The notes under the pieces are model-generated. The model was given only the letters and a program-made list of their open reading frames with translations, did no database searches and was not told the DNA's origin. The translations under genes and the position numbers were made by a program. Below are positions 17,921 through 26,626 of a stretch of DNA of 64,000 nt, in pieces. The first letter of the stretch is position 1; every line of letters begins with the position of its first letter. Origin of the DNA: an uncultured Allobosea sp. (lineage in GTDB: Bacteria; Pseudomonadota; Alphaproteobacteria; Rhizobiales; Beijerinckiaceae); contig NZ_CAMFKW010000012.1 in assembly GCF_945957345.1 (NCBI RefSeq), positions 45,214 to 109,213 on the forward strand. The letters are read 5' to 3'.

Positions 17921-18991
17921 ATGTCGACCTTCGAACGTTACCTGACCCTCTGGGTCACCCTGTGCATCGTCGCGGGCATCGCGCTCGGCCACATTGCGCC
18001 CGGCGTCTTCCAGGCGATCGGCGCGGCTGAGATCGCCAAGGTCAACCTGCCGGTGGCGATTCTGATCTGGCTGATGATCGTGCCGATGCTGCTGAAGATC
18101 GATTTCGCGGCGCTCGGCGAAGTCGGGCGCCACTGGCGCGGCATCGGCGTCACCCTCTTCGTCAACTGGGCGGTCAAACCATTCTCGATGGCCGCACTCG
18201 GCTGGTTCTTCATCTCTTATCTGTTCCGGCCGTACCTGCCGGCGGATCAGATCAACAGCTACATCGCCGGCCTGATCATCCTCGCGGCGGCGCCCTGCAC
18301 GGCGATGGTCTTCGTCTGGTCGAACCTGACGAAGGGCGAGCCCCTGTTCACGCTCAGCCAGGTCGCTCTCAACGACGCGATCATGGTGGTCGCCTTCGCG
18401 CCAATCGTGGCCCTGCTGCTCGGCCTTTCGGCCATCACCGTGCCTTGGGACACGCTGCTGCTGTCGGTGGTGCTCTATATCGTTATCCCAGTGATCGTGG
18501 CCCAGCTCATGCGGCGTCAGCTTCTGGCGAGCGGCGGCCCCGCCGCGCTTGACCGCGTGCTCAGCGTTCTTGCCCCGATCTCGCTGGTGGCATTGCTGGC
18601 GACGCTGGTGCTGCTCTTCGGCTTCCAGGGCGAGCAGATCCTGGCGCAGCCGCTCATCATCGCGATGCTCGCGGTGCCGATCCTGATCCAGGTGTATTTC
18701 AACTCGGGTTTGGCCTACCTGCTCAACCGGATGACTGGCGAAGCGCATTGCGTCGCCGGACCTTCAGCCCTGATCGGCGCGAGCAACTTCTTTGAGCTCG
18801 CCGTCGCTGCCGCGATCAGCCTGTTCGGCTTCAACTCCGGAGCCGCGCTCGCGACCGTCGTCGGGGTTCTCATCGAGGTCCCGGTGATGCTTTCTGTGGT
18901 CGCGATCGTGAACCGGAGCAAAGGCTGGTACGAACGCCACCCGGCCGTCGTACGCAGCGCCACCAAGCGCGATGCGTCAGCATCGGCCTGA
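17921..18991 (+). CDS. acr3: Acr3 arsenite efflux permease
   Basis: A 356-residue permease with ten predicted helices. The diagnostic helix-4 motif AAPCTAMVFVWS contains the Cys essential in Acr3 proteins, and helix 9 holds the GASNFFELAVA motif with the conserved Glu. It extrudes As(III) using proton motive force. It lies directly after arsC, so reduction and export are co-expressed. It ends 4 bases from the convergent ArsR-ArsC fusion gene. Confidence 0.93.
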   Translation: MSTFERYLTLWVTLCIVAGIALGHIAPGVFQAIGAAEIAKVNLPVAILIWLMIVPMLLKIDFAALGEVGRHWRGIGVTLFVNWAVKPFSMAALGWFFISYLFRPYLPADQINSYIAGLIILAAAPCTAMVFVWSNLTKGEPLFTLSQVALNDAIMVVAFAPIVALLLGLSAITVPWDTLLLSVVLYIVIPVIVAQLMRRQLLASGGPAALDRVLSVLAPISLVALLATLVLLFGFQGEQILAQPLIIAMLAVPILIQVYFNSGLAYLLNRMTGEAHCVAGPSALIGASNFFELAVAAAISLFGFNSGAALATVVGVLIEVPVMLSVVAIVNRSKGWYERHPAVVRSATKRDASASA

Positions 18992-18995
18992 ACGG

Positions 18996-19874
18996 CTAGG
19001 CGGCCTCCAGGGATCTGGGGGTCGCCCCGTCCATCCGGCCGATGGCTTCAAGCGCCGGCGCCAGTTCGGCCAGGGGCATGCTCTCGAACGGCAGATTGAC
19101 GAGAGCCGTGACCCGAGCGGTCAGGTCTCGATAGCTTTGACGGAAAGCAGCACGGCGCGCCTCAATCGGGCCGCCGACCTCTGCGGGGTCGTCCAATCCC
19201 CAATGCACCCGCGTCGGCGCGCCCGGGAAGGCCGGACAGGCTTCGTCGGCCGCGGAGTCGCAGACCGTGATGACGAGGTCGATTTCAGGTGCGTCCGCCG
19301 CCAGGAATTCGTCCCAGGATTTTGAGCGAAAGTCGGCGGTCGCGTAGCCGAGCTCTCCAAGGAGTTGGAGCGCAAGCGGGTGCGGCGCCTCATGCGGGCG
19401 GCTGCCTGCCGAGTAGGCCTGGATGCGGCCAAGCCCTTCCCGGTTCATGACCGCCTCCGCCATGATCGATCTGGCGGAGTTCCCGGTGCAGACGATGAGC
19501 ACCCGCAATGGGGTGTCGGTTGCCTGCGCCTCCCTGCGCGAAAGATAGGGAGTTGCGGGCACCTCGCAGGCCGCCAGGCTCTGCGAGCAGCAGGCCTCGG
19601 ACAAAAAACCGAGCAAGGCGTCCGCGCGATCCGGAACCGCGGCGAAGATGATGTGTCGGCCTTCGCGGCGCGAGGCAAGCAGTCCAACCTGCTCCAACGC
19701 CGCGAGATGGGTCGACAGGGTATTGTGCGGGACGGCTAGCAGCCGACCGATATCGCCCGCCGCCAGGCCGTGAGGCCGGTAGCGCATCAACAGGCGGAAG
19801 ACTTCCAGGCGGGTCGACTGGGCAAGCGCTCCCAACAAGTCGACCGCGCCGGCGGCTTCGAGGCGGGTGGTCAA
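18996..19874 (-). CDS. ArsR-ArsC fusion: repressor domain joined to phosphatase-type arsenate reductase
   Basis: A 292-residue two-domain protein. Residues 1-110 are an ArsR winged helix (LAQSTRLEVFRLLMRY, AVPHNTLSTHLAALEQV) with a CC-x6-C arsenic site (ACCSQSLAAC). Residues 122-280 are a low-molecular-weight phosphatase-fold arsenate reductase with the P-loop VCTGNSARSIMAEA and the later DLVITVCDSAADEACP holding the shuttle cysteine. A TTG start overlaps the stop of the upstream arsC in TTGA, so the two are coupled; an alternative start is not obvious. Sensor and enzyme in one chain allow the repressor to sit where arsenite is produced, though whether the domains talk is unknown. Confidence 0.9.
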   Translation of the reverse strand: MTTRLEAAGAVDLLGALAQSTRLEVFRLLMRYRPHGLAAGDIGRLLAVPHNTLSTHLAALEQVGLLASRREGRHIIFAAVPDRADALLGFLSEACCSQSLAACEVPATPYLSRREAQATDTPLRVLIVCTGNSARSIMAEAVMNREGLGRIQAYSAGSRPHEAPHPLALQLLGELGYATADFRSKSWDEFLAADAPEIDLVITVCDSAADEACPAFPGAPTRVHWGLDDPAEVGGPIEARRAAFRQSYRDLTARVTALVNLPFESMPLAELAPALEAIGRMDGATPRSLEAA

Positions 19875-20398
19875 GCGGCGTCGTCCTTCCTTCCCAGATC
19901 GGTACCGATCGCGTTCAGCCGATGCTGTAGAGCGACACGCTCCAGTGAGGCTAGCGGCAAATTGGTGAAGATCGATATCCGATTGTTCAACATGCGATAG
20001 GCATCGGCGAAGGCAAGCGCCTTCTGGACATCCTCGCCCACGAAGGCCGCCGGATCAGGCAGACCCCAATGCGCGCTCATCGGCTGCCCCGGCCAATGCG
20101 GGCACGGCTCGTTCGCGGCGTCATCGCAGAGCGTGAAAACGAAATCGAGCGGCGGCGCATCCGGCTTCGCGAACTCCTCCCAGTTTTTCGGGCGAAACTG
20201 GGTGACGTCGTAGTTCAACGACTTCAGCAGGCGCGCAGCGAACGGATTGATCTCCTCCCGCGGATCGCTTCCGGCGCTGAATCCTTTGAACTTGCCCGGC
20301 GCGACGCGACTGATGATCGCCTCCGCCATGATCGAGCGGGCGGAATTACCGGTGCAGACAAAGAGCACGTTGAGCGGAGCGCGGGCCATGTTTGTCAT
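19871..20398 (-). CDS. arsC: Phosphatase-type arsenate reductase ArsC
   Basis: A 175-residue low-molecular-weight tyrosine-phosphatase-like ArsC. The P-loop reads FVCTGNSARSIMAEA and the second redox cysteines lie in FTLCDDAANEPCP, the thioredoxin- or mycothiol-linked pattern. It is the first gene of a two-gene unit with the fusion protein and diverges from the gapdh-arsJ pair, sharing a roughly 100-base control region. It is clearly similar to the reductase half of the fusion, consistent with duplication. Confidence 0.92.
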   Translation of the reverse strand: MTNMARAPLNVLFVCTGNSARSIMAEAIISRVAPGKFKGFSAGSDPREEINPFAARLLKSLNYDVTQFRPKNWEEFAKPDAPPLDFVFTLCDDAANEPCPHWPGQPMSAHWGLPDPAAFVGEDVQKALAFADAYRMLNNRISIFTNLPLASLERVALQHRLNAIGTDLGRKDDAA

Positions 20399-20440
20399 CT
20401 CATCATGTCGATAGGTTTCGACATGATTGACTCCGTCGTC

Positions 20441-20466
20441 ATTTCGATGTCAAGCGACATATCGAA
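20441..20466. promoter_or_regulatory. Candidate operator between arsC and gapdh-arsJ
   Basis: The arms TTTCGATGTC and GACATATCGAA form an inverted repeat (one bulge) around AAGC in the divergent arsC / gapdh intergenic region; a related half (TTTCGACATGA) lies at 20415-20425. One ArsR, probably the domain within the fusion protein, could control both directions. Confidence 0.5.
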
Positions 20467-20501
20467 TAATGCGCTCTGGATCGAATTTGAGAGGCGATGG
20501 T

Positions 20502-21545
20502 ATGAAGGTCGGGATCAACGGCATGGGGCGGATCGGACGGCTGGCCCTGCGAGCGGCGCTGGGCGCGGCGGAACGACCGAATGATGATCCCCGGCGCGAA
20601 AACCGCCTCGAGGTCGTTCATCTGAACGAGATCAAGGGAGGCGCCGCGGCGACGGCTCACCTGCTGGAGTTCGACAGCATGCAGGGCCGCTGGCGAACCG
20701 AGATCGGCCATGACGGCGACGGGGCGATCCACATCGGCGAACGCAAGCTCAGCTTCTCATTCGAGGCATCCCCTGCCGAACTGCCCTGGGGCGATCTGGG
20801 CGTCGATGTCGTTCTCGAATGCACCGGCAAGTTCCTGACCCCAGCGGTGCTAGAGGGACATCTGAAGCGCGGAGCCAAGCGGGTGATCGTCGCCGCGCCG
20901 GTGAAGGATCCGTCCGTCCTGAATGTCGTCGTCGGAATCAACGAAGGCCTCTACGATCCCACCAAGCATCCGATCGTGACGGCAGCCTCCTGCACCACGA
21001 ACTGCCTGGCACCGGTCGTGAAGGTCGTTCACGAGAACCTCGGGATCCGGCACGGCCAGATCACGACGATCCACGACCCCACCAACACCAACGTCGTGGT
21101 CGACGCCCCGCACAAGGACCTGCGCCGGGCTCGTTCGGCGATGCTCTCGCTCCAGCCGACGACGACGGGCAGCGCAACGGCGATCGCGCTGATCTATCCG
21201 GAGCTCAAGGGGAAGCTCGATGGCCACGCAGTCCGCGCGCCCGTGCTCAATGCCTCGCTGACCGACTGCGTCTTCGAGCTCGAACGGTCGACGACGGCCG
21301 CGGAGGTCAATGAGCTCTTCAAGAGTGCAGCGACAGGCTCCCTCGCCGGAATCCTTGGCTTCGAGGGGCGCCCCCTCGTCTCGATCGATTATCAGCGGGA
21401 TACGCGCTCCAGCATCGTCGACGGCCTATCGACGCTCGTCACGAACGGCACGATGCTCAAGGTCTACGCCTGGTACGACAACGAGATGGGCTATGCCTGT
21501 CGCATGGTCGATCTGGCCTGCCATCTCGAAGCGGCGGGGATCTGA
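20502..21545 (+). CDS. gapdh: ArsJ-associated glyceraldehyde-3-phosphate dehydrogenase
   Basis: A 347-residue type I GAPDH. The NAD-binding start reads [18 protein letters not shown] and the catalytic SCTTNCLAP is intact. In arsenate-resistance clusters this enzyme uses arsenate in place of phosphate to make unstable 1-arseno-3-phosphoglycerate, which ArsJ then exports. The ATG at 20502 was chosen over upstream in-frame starts because GAGAGGCG precedes it and the protein then begins at the conserved motif. arsJ follows 4 bases after the stop. Confidence 0.9.
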   Translation: MKVGINGMGRIGRLALRAALGAAERPNDDPRRENRLEVVHLNEIKGGAAATAHLLEFDSMQGRWRTEIGHDGDGAIHIGERKLSFSFEASPAELPWGDLGVDVVLECTGKFLTPAVLEGHLKRGAKRVIVAAPVKDPSVLNVVVGINEGLYDPTKHPIVTAASCTTNCLAPVVKVVHENLGIRHGQITTIHDPTNTNVVVDAPHKDLRRARSAMLSLQPTTTGSATAIALIYPELKGKLDGHAVRAPVLNASLTDCVFELERSTTAAEVNELFKSAATGSLAGILGFEGRPLVSIDYQRDTRSSIVDGLSTLVTNGTMLKVYAWYDNEMGYACRMVDLACHLEAAGI

Positions 21546-21549
21546 CGCG

Positions 21550-22794
21550 ATGAATGAGGGCACGCGCAACTACGCCATCGTGACGGCCGCATATTGGGGC
21601 TTCACGCTCACGGACGGCGCTTTGCGCATGCTCGTGCTGCTGCACTTCTTCCGGCTCGGATACTCGCCCTTCACCCTTGCTTTCCTCTTCCTCCTCTATG
21701 AGGCCGCGGGCGTGCTGGCGAACTTCATCGGCGGCTGGCTCGCAGCGCGCTATGGCATCACCAGGATGCTCACAGTCGGCCTGACGACGCAGATCACCGG
21801 CTTTCTGGTGCTCTCGGCTCTTTCGCCCGATTGGTCGGCCGTTACCTCCGTGATCTGGGTGGTACTCGCCCAGGGCATCTGCGGGGTCGCTAAGGACCTC
21901 ACGAAGACGGCCTCGAAATCGGCCATCAAGATCGCCGAGACCGCGGCCAAGGCACAGGATTCGGAAGGCCGCCTTTTCCGCTGGGTCGCCTGGTTCACCG
22001 GCTCCAAGAACGCGATGAAGGGCTTCGGCTTCTTCCTCGGCGGCCTACTGCTCGAATTCCTCGGCTTCCGGGGCGCACTGTGGGCGATGGCAGCGGCGCT
22101 CAGCCTAGTGCTGTTCGGGGTCGGGGCATCGCTTCCGCCCATGCTCGGAAAGGCGAAGGCGAGCAAGAGCGCACGCGAGCTCTTCGGCAAGAACCGTGGC
22201 GTCAACCTGCTCGCGATCGCACGCGTCGCCTTGTTCGGAGCCCGGGATGTCTGGTTCGTCGTCGGCGTGCCCGTCTTCCTCTATGCAGCAGGCTGGACCT
22301 TCACGATGGTCGGCAGCTTTGTCGCGCTCTGGACCATCGGCTACGGGCTCGTGCAAGCGGCTGCGCCCGCCGTGGTCAAGCGCAGCCCCGACGGGCTGAC
22401 GCAGGAGGTGAGAGCGGCAAGGCTCTGGTCGCTGATCCTCGCCATCATTCCCGCCGCCATCGCCGCCGTTCTGGCGAGCAACTCGGGATTGAGGCTGGAT
22501 ATCGTCCTGGTGGTGGGCCTGGGCCTGTTCGGCTTCGCCTTCGCGGTCAATTCGTCGGTGCACTCCTATCTGATCCTGGCCTATGCGGGATCCGAGAAGG
22601 CGGCCGAGGATGTCGGGTTCTACTACGCAGCCAATGCGCTGGGGCGCTTCAGCGGAACCCTACTGTCAGGCTTGCTCTATCAATGGGGCGGCATCTACGC
22701 CTGCCTGGTCGGTTCGTGTTTGATGCTTATAGCGTGTTTCCTGGCCACTCTCGCGCTGCCGGGGCGTGATGCCCTGGTTGCAGCACGGAGCTGA
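21550..22794 (+). CDS. arsJ: ArsJ 1-arseno-3-phosphoglycerate efflux protein
   Basis: A 414-residue major facilitator protein with twelve predicted helices. The first helix starts NYAIVTAAYWGFTLTDGALR, and a long cytoplasmic loop contains GVAKDLTKTASKSAIK, both characteristic of ArsJ rather than of general MFS pumps. Together with the upstream GAPDH it exports the arsenate ester, giving a resistance route that needs no reduction. The stop is followed by a 287-base gap with no gene before the next unit. Confidence 0.92.
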   Translation: MNEGTRNYAIVTAAYWGFTLTDGALRMLVLLHFFRLGYSPFTLAFLFLLYEAAGVLANFIGGWLAARYGITRMLTVGLTTQITGFLVLSALSPDWSAVTSVIWVVLAQGICGVAKDLTKTASKSAIKIAETAAKAQDSEGRLFRWVAWFTGSKNAMKGFGFFLGGLLLEFLGFRGALWAMAAALSLVLFGVGASLPPMLGKAKASKSARELFGKNRGVNLLAIARVALFGARDVWFVVGVPVFLYAAGWTFTMVGSFVALWTIGYGLVQAAAPAVVKRSPDGLTQEVRAARLWSLILAIIPAAIAAVLASNSGLRLDIVLVVGLGLFGFAFAVNSSVHSYLILAYAGSEKAAEDVGFYYAANALGRFSGTLLSGLLYQWGGIYACLVGSCLMLIACFLATLALPGRDALVAARS

Positions 22795-23081
22795 GTTCTT
22801 AAGACGCGGGAAAATTCTGGACTGGCGTATTGCGCCATGAACGGGCTCAGGCTCCCGGCCCGAAAGCAGACCTTAAGCAAGCGAGGTGGCACGACCGAAA
22901 CGACCCACTTCCACGTCTGGAGCGTCCGTGGATCGGTCGACCTGGCGAAAGGCCAAACTGGTGGCTCTGCTCGCATCTGACATTTAGGCTCATCGATGCT
23001 TGCGGACATCCAACAACGCATCGCCCGCTCGATCGTGAGATCGCGGTCGGCGCGTAGCGGTTCAAAACTACGCCGAGGTCA

Positions 23082-24350
23082 TCAGCCTCGGACGTCGAAG
23101 CCGATGTACCTGAGGGCCTTTGCGATGCGTCCGTTGAGCGGCGGGCACTCTTCCGGCTTTAGGGAGCCGTACAACTCCAGAGCGCAGAAGAGTCCGAAAT
23201 TCGAGAGTTTCCGATAGGGAGAATACAGAACATCGTGGAGGCGCTGGATAAACTCCCCGCCCCCGTAGATCAGGTATGCGAGCGTCTGCCTGACCCGCTC
23301 GACGTCGTTGTTATTCCGGGCCCAAAATTCTGGGATGAGGTTCTTCTCCCCGCCTTTCACGAAGCGCAGTTGCTCGTTGAACGCGTGGAGAGCCATCAGC
23401 CCGACCGACAAAACTTCCTTTGATACCGAGTGGATTCCCTCGACGCTCGCAAAAACCTTGTGCAGGTTTTCGAGCCGAATGGCGAAGTCCTCGGTTACCT
23501 TGTCATCGTCGGTCGAGACCCATTCGTTTCCGAGCTTTTCAAGCAGCGGGCGGCGCTCGGCTTCGTTGCGATAGGGAGATGTATTCCAGGAGTCGTCGCC
23601 GATGGCGTAGGTAAGTCGGACCCAGTTCAGAAACCGGTTGGTTTCGCTCGCAGGTCCGAGTTCAGCGAGCTCTTTCCTCCGATAGCCGGCGGCCTCGAGG
23701 ACATTGGTGACCTCCGTGAATGCCGGGCGGTACTCTTGGTAGACCTGCCTTCTGAGCCCCTCCAAGAAGATCTGCTCCTTGGACGCTTTGTGGCTGTCGA
23801 CCTGGATGTTTGGCGGAACGGCTTTGCCGATCGCCTTCTCAATCTCCGTTTCCGGGTTCGGCCCCTGCTGGAGCCGCTTATGAGCAGCAGCAAAATCAGA
23901 CAGGATTTGAGGGGTCAGTACCTTTCCTGCCTCCCAAAGCTCAACAAAGAGCGCGATGATCTCCTCGACCGCATCCCGGTCATTGTCCTGATCGAGGCGG
24001 ATCGACGCTTCGCGGTTCGAGAACAGGCCGCCATCCGTCAGGTTCGATGAGCCCAGGATCGCCACATCATCAAAGATGAAAATCTTGGCGTGGAACCGGT
24101 CTGTGAAATAGCGAACGGAAACTCCTGGCTTCTCGCTCACCTGTGCGAGCGCCTGCGGGCTGGTCGACTCGTTCAGCCCAATCAGGAGCTGGACCTGCGA
24201 GCCCTTCTTCACGGCATCGAGTATGGGCTCGGCTTTCGTGAAATACGGCGCGGCCAGATAGATTTGAGAGGCGCCATCGGCCAGTTCATTGAACGGGTTG
24301 ATGACGTAGTCCTTGCGCGGACCGTTCGTGAATATTCTGACCATTCCCAC
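23082..24350 (-). CDS. Phospholipase D-like nuclease-type protein
   Basis: A 422-residue protein with one PLD-type half-site: residues about 88-108 read RFHAKIFIFDDVAILGSSNLT, the HxK...GSxN pattern of bacterial PLD-like nucleases, which act as dimers. The N-terminal 130 residues form the catalytic domain; the remaining 290 are mostly helical and charged with no motif I recognise. It is transcribed away from the dioxygenase gene at 24417 with a 66-base shared promoter space. Similar N-terminal domains occur in helicase-nuclease defence proteins, but no helicase motif is visible here. Lipase activity is unlikely. Confidence 0.65.
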   Translation of the reverse strand: MGMVRIFTNGPRKDYVINPFNELADGASQIYLAAPYFTKAEPILDAVKKGSQVQLLIGLNESTSPQALAQVSEKPGVSVRYFTDRFHAKIFIFDDVAILGSSNLTDGGLFSNREASIRLDQDNDRDAVEEIIALFVELWEAGKVLTPQILSDFAAAHKRLQQGPNPETEIEKAIGKAVPPNIQVDSHKASKEQIFLEGLRRQVYQEYRPAFTEVTNVLEAAGYRRKELAELGPASETNRFLNWVRLTYAIGDDSWNTSPYRNEAERRPLLEKLGNEWVSTDDDKVTEDFAIRLENLHKVFASVEGIHSVSKEVLSVGLMALHAFNEQLRFVKGGEKNLIPEFWARNNNDVERVRQTLAYLIYGGGEFIQRLHDVLYSPYRKLSNFGLFCALELYGSLKPEECPPLNGRIAKALRYIGFDVRG

Positions 24351-24416
24351 CCACCCCGGAATCGACCTAACGTCAGCACCTACGGTGGCGGCACATCAAG
24401 TGTGCAAGGACGCGCG

Positions 24417-25082
24417 ATGGGGATTTCGGTCAAAACGATCGTGGATTGCGACGGGTGCATATTCATCGAGGGGTTTGAGCCGGGCAAGCCGTCCGCCGAA
24501 ATCGCGCCCATGTTCGGAAAGGTCCTGTCGGTCTGGGACGACGCCCCAGTCCAGGAGCTTGTGCCAATCGACCAGAACGTCGCAGCTCCCAACACCTACA
24601 GCGGCATCTTCGGCCGTGATCGCTTCCCCTTTCACACCGACCTGGCGCATTGGCGAGATCCGCCGCGCTACCTGATGCTCCGATGCATCAAAGGTTATCT
24701 TGATATCCCGACGCCGGTGATCGACGGGCATGACCTGGTCCAGGCGATCGGGCCGGATTTGCTCAACCGCGCCCTGGTTAAGCCGCGACGGCCTCGCGGT
24801 GGAAGCTTCAGCATGCTGACGCTTCGCGAGCCAGAGGGCGACAGGCCAGCGCTGATCAGGTGGGACGAGGTTTATCTGAAGCCGGCCAGCAAGCTCGGGG
24901 AGCAGGCGATCTCTCGGATGAAGGTCGAGATCGATAGACGACAGGCTATCGAAAACGCGCTCGTCCAGCCCGGAGACATGATGATTATCGATAACTGGCG
25001 GATGCTGCACGCTCGCGCCCCAGTGCCAGCCGGGCGCGAGGACCGCATGATCGAACGGACATACCTGGGGGAACTGAATTGA
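24417..25082 (+). CDS. TauD/TfdA-like Fe(II)/2-oxoglutarate dioxygenase
   Basis: A 221-residue protein, shorter than typical TauD (about 280). The metal facial triad is recognisable: FPFHTDLAHWRDPPRYL gives H-x-D, and MLHARAPVPAGRED the distal His; the downstream Arg in RMIERTYLGEL would bind 2-oxoglutarate. GDMMIIDNWRML is the usual pre-His strand. AAGGA lies six bases before the ATG at 24417. It is coupled to the HEPN/zinc-ribbon gene by a TTGA overlap. The substrate is unknown; a small-molecule scavenging role is the default for the superfamily, but the neighbours suggest otherwise. Confidence 0.6.
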   Translation: MGISVKTIVDCDGCIFIEGFEPGKPSAEIAPMFGKVLSVWDDAPVQELVPIDQNVAAPNTYSGIFGRDRFPFHTDLAHWRDPPRYLMLRCIKGYLDIPTPVIDGHDLVQAIGPDLLNRALVKPRRPRGGSFSMLTLREPEGDRPALIRWDEVYLKPASKLGEQAISRMKVEIDRRQAIENALVQPGDMMIIDNWRMLHARAPVPAGREDRMIERTYLGELN

Positions 25083-26035
25083 AGAAGACAGTGAAGCCGG
25101 GTCCGATCGAGGCGATATGGAACCCAGATGATCTCTTCAACAAGGCCCTCCTCTACGTTCAGCAGACCGAGGACTTGGAAAGCGACCAGTGGCAATATGC
25201 CCTCTGGCTCAGCCTGTCGCTGGAATTTCTCGCTCGTGCGGCCCTAGCAAACATCAGCCCGGCACTGCTCGCCGAGACTGAAAACAAGCAGTGGGGCAGC
25301 CTGTACCACGCCTTGGGATTTGTTCCTAAAGAGCAGAAATACTCGCCCAAATCGATCGGCACGGCGGAGGTTTTTAAGCGCCTGAACCTCATCCTGGATG
25401 ACTTCACGCAGGAGCACGAGAACTTCGGGATTCTGCACACTGGCAACCGGAATTCCGAGCTGCACACAGGCAAAATGGCATTCGAGGGCGTCAATGCCTC
25501 GACCTGGCAGCCGCGCTTCTATGGTATTTGCCAGGTACTGCTGGCGTCGATGGGCAAATCGCTCGAAGAGCTTTTCGGCAAAGACGAGGCCAAAGCTGCT
25601 AAAAAACTGATCGCTGCGGCCGCCGACGAGGGAGCTAAAGCGATCCAAGGTGATGTCGCCGCTCACAAGAAGGTTTGGGAGGCGAAGCCCAAGGCCGAGC
25701 AGAAGGCGCTGACCGAGTCAGCCGCGATCTGGGCAACACGTCATGTCGGGCACCGCGTCGCCTGCCCATCGTGTGGATCCCAATCTCTTCTGCATGGTGA
25801 ACCAGTTGGCGACGCGAAGCAGCAGTTCTTTGAAGGCGAAATCGTCGAGACGCAGGAATACCTGCCCACGCATTTTGAGTGCGTGGCTTGCGCGCTGAAA
25901 ATAACAGGCCTTTCCCGGCTCTCGGTGGTCAAGCTTGGTGATCGATACAAGAAGACGCAGCGATACGACGCTGCCGAACTTTATGCGCCCGAGGACAAAT
26001 ACGACGGCTACGAGGACGACAACAACGAGCGTTAG
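25079..26035 (+). CDS. HEPN-like protein with C-terminal zinc ribbon
   Basis: A 318-residue protein starting at a TTG that overlaps the TGA of the dioxygenase gene. The helical N-terminal half contains LSLSLEFLARAALA and, further on, GNRNSELHTGKM: Arg-Asn-x3-His, the active-site pattern of HEPN ribonucleases. Residues about 222-290 form a zinc ribbon (CPSCGSQSLL, then CVACALKI). The C-terminus is acidic. HEPN assignment rests on one motif within the right helical context, so it is tentative. If correct, the protein would be an RNase with a nucleic-acid-binding ribbon, likely controlled by its neighbours. Confidence 0.5.
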   Translation: MKKTVKPGPIEAIWNPDDLFNKALLYVQQTEDLESDQWQYALWLSLSLEFLARAALANISPALLAETENKQWGSLYHALGFVPKEQKYSPKSIGTAEVFKRLNLILDDFTQEHENFGILHTGNRNSELHTGKMAFEGVNASTWQPRFYGICQVLLASMGKSLEELFGKDEAKAAKKLIAAAADEGAKAIQGDVAAHKKVWEAKPKAEQKALTESAAIWATRHVGHRVACPSCGSQSLLHGEPVGDAKQQFFEGEIVETQEYLPTHFECVACALKITGLSRLSVVKLGDRYKKTQRYDAAELYAPEDKYDGYEDDNNER

Positions 26036-26211
26036 CCGGTCACAGCGTCTACTTCAACCACCGGCCACACCCCCTCACCGCCCTCGCCCCACACCCGTCC
26101 GTGGTCTGAAAGATCGCGACTAAGTCACCACAATCAAGATGGCCGTGAACCGCCCGAAAACAGACGTTGTGAGCGTCAGCAATGGGCCAAGAGAGCGACC
26201 GTGATGTCTGC

Positions 26212-26598
26212 TCACGGAACCTTCTTTCCGATCTTATCGAATTGTTTGAGGAATGCGGTCAGATCCTTGATCTCCTGCTCATTCTTGATGCCGGCGAACA
26301 CCATCTTGGTTCCCGGGATCTTCGCCTTGGGATCCTTGATGTAGACGGCGAATGTCGCCTCATCCCAGGTGATGCCCGAGTTCTTGTTGGCGCTCGAATA
26401 GCTGTAGCCCTCGACTGATCCGGAATGCCGCCCGAACAGGCCATTGAGTTCCGGACCGACGCCGTTTTTTGCGGTTTCACCTATCTGGTGGCAGGCCCGG
26501 CATTTGTTCCAGGAGCGCTCGCCCGCGGAGATGTCCTGTGCAAAGGCAACGGACGGCGAAGCTACGAGCAAGGCAAGCACAGGCCACAGGCGATTCAT
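26212..26598 (-). CDS. Periplasmic c-type cytochrome of the arsenite oxidase operon
   Basis: A 128-residue cytochrome c. The ATG at 26598 gives a signal peptide (MNRLWPVLALLVASPSVAFA) and a mature domain with the haem site CRACH and a distal Met in GTKMVFAGIKN, a class I c2/c550 layout. It is the last gene of the aioB-aioA-moeA-cytC transcript and would accept electrons from the Rieske subunit AioB, passing them to the terminal oxidase. The frame is open upstream over moeA, but that part is not conserved. Confidence 0.9.
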   Translation of the reverse strand: MNRLWPVLALLVASPSVAFAQDISAGERSWNKCRACHQIGETAKNGVGPELNGLFGRHSGSVEGYSYSSANKNSGITWDEATFAVYIKDPKAKIPGTKMVFAGIKNEQEIKDLTAFLKQFDKIGKKVP

Positions 26599-26626
26599 GT
26601 TCGATGGATCTCCGATGATGAAAGGA

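Noticed and set aside
22795..23081. Short gene in the gap after arsJ
   Set aside because: The open frames in both directions lack a ribosome site and a recognisable protein pattern; it looks like non-coding intergenic DNA.
23082..24350. Helicase-nuclease defence protein
   Set aside because: Only the PLD-type nuclease pattern is present; no Walker or DEAD-box motif could be found.
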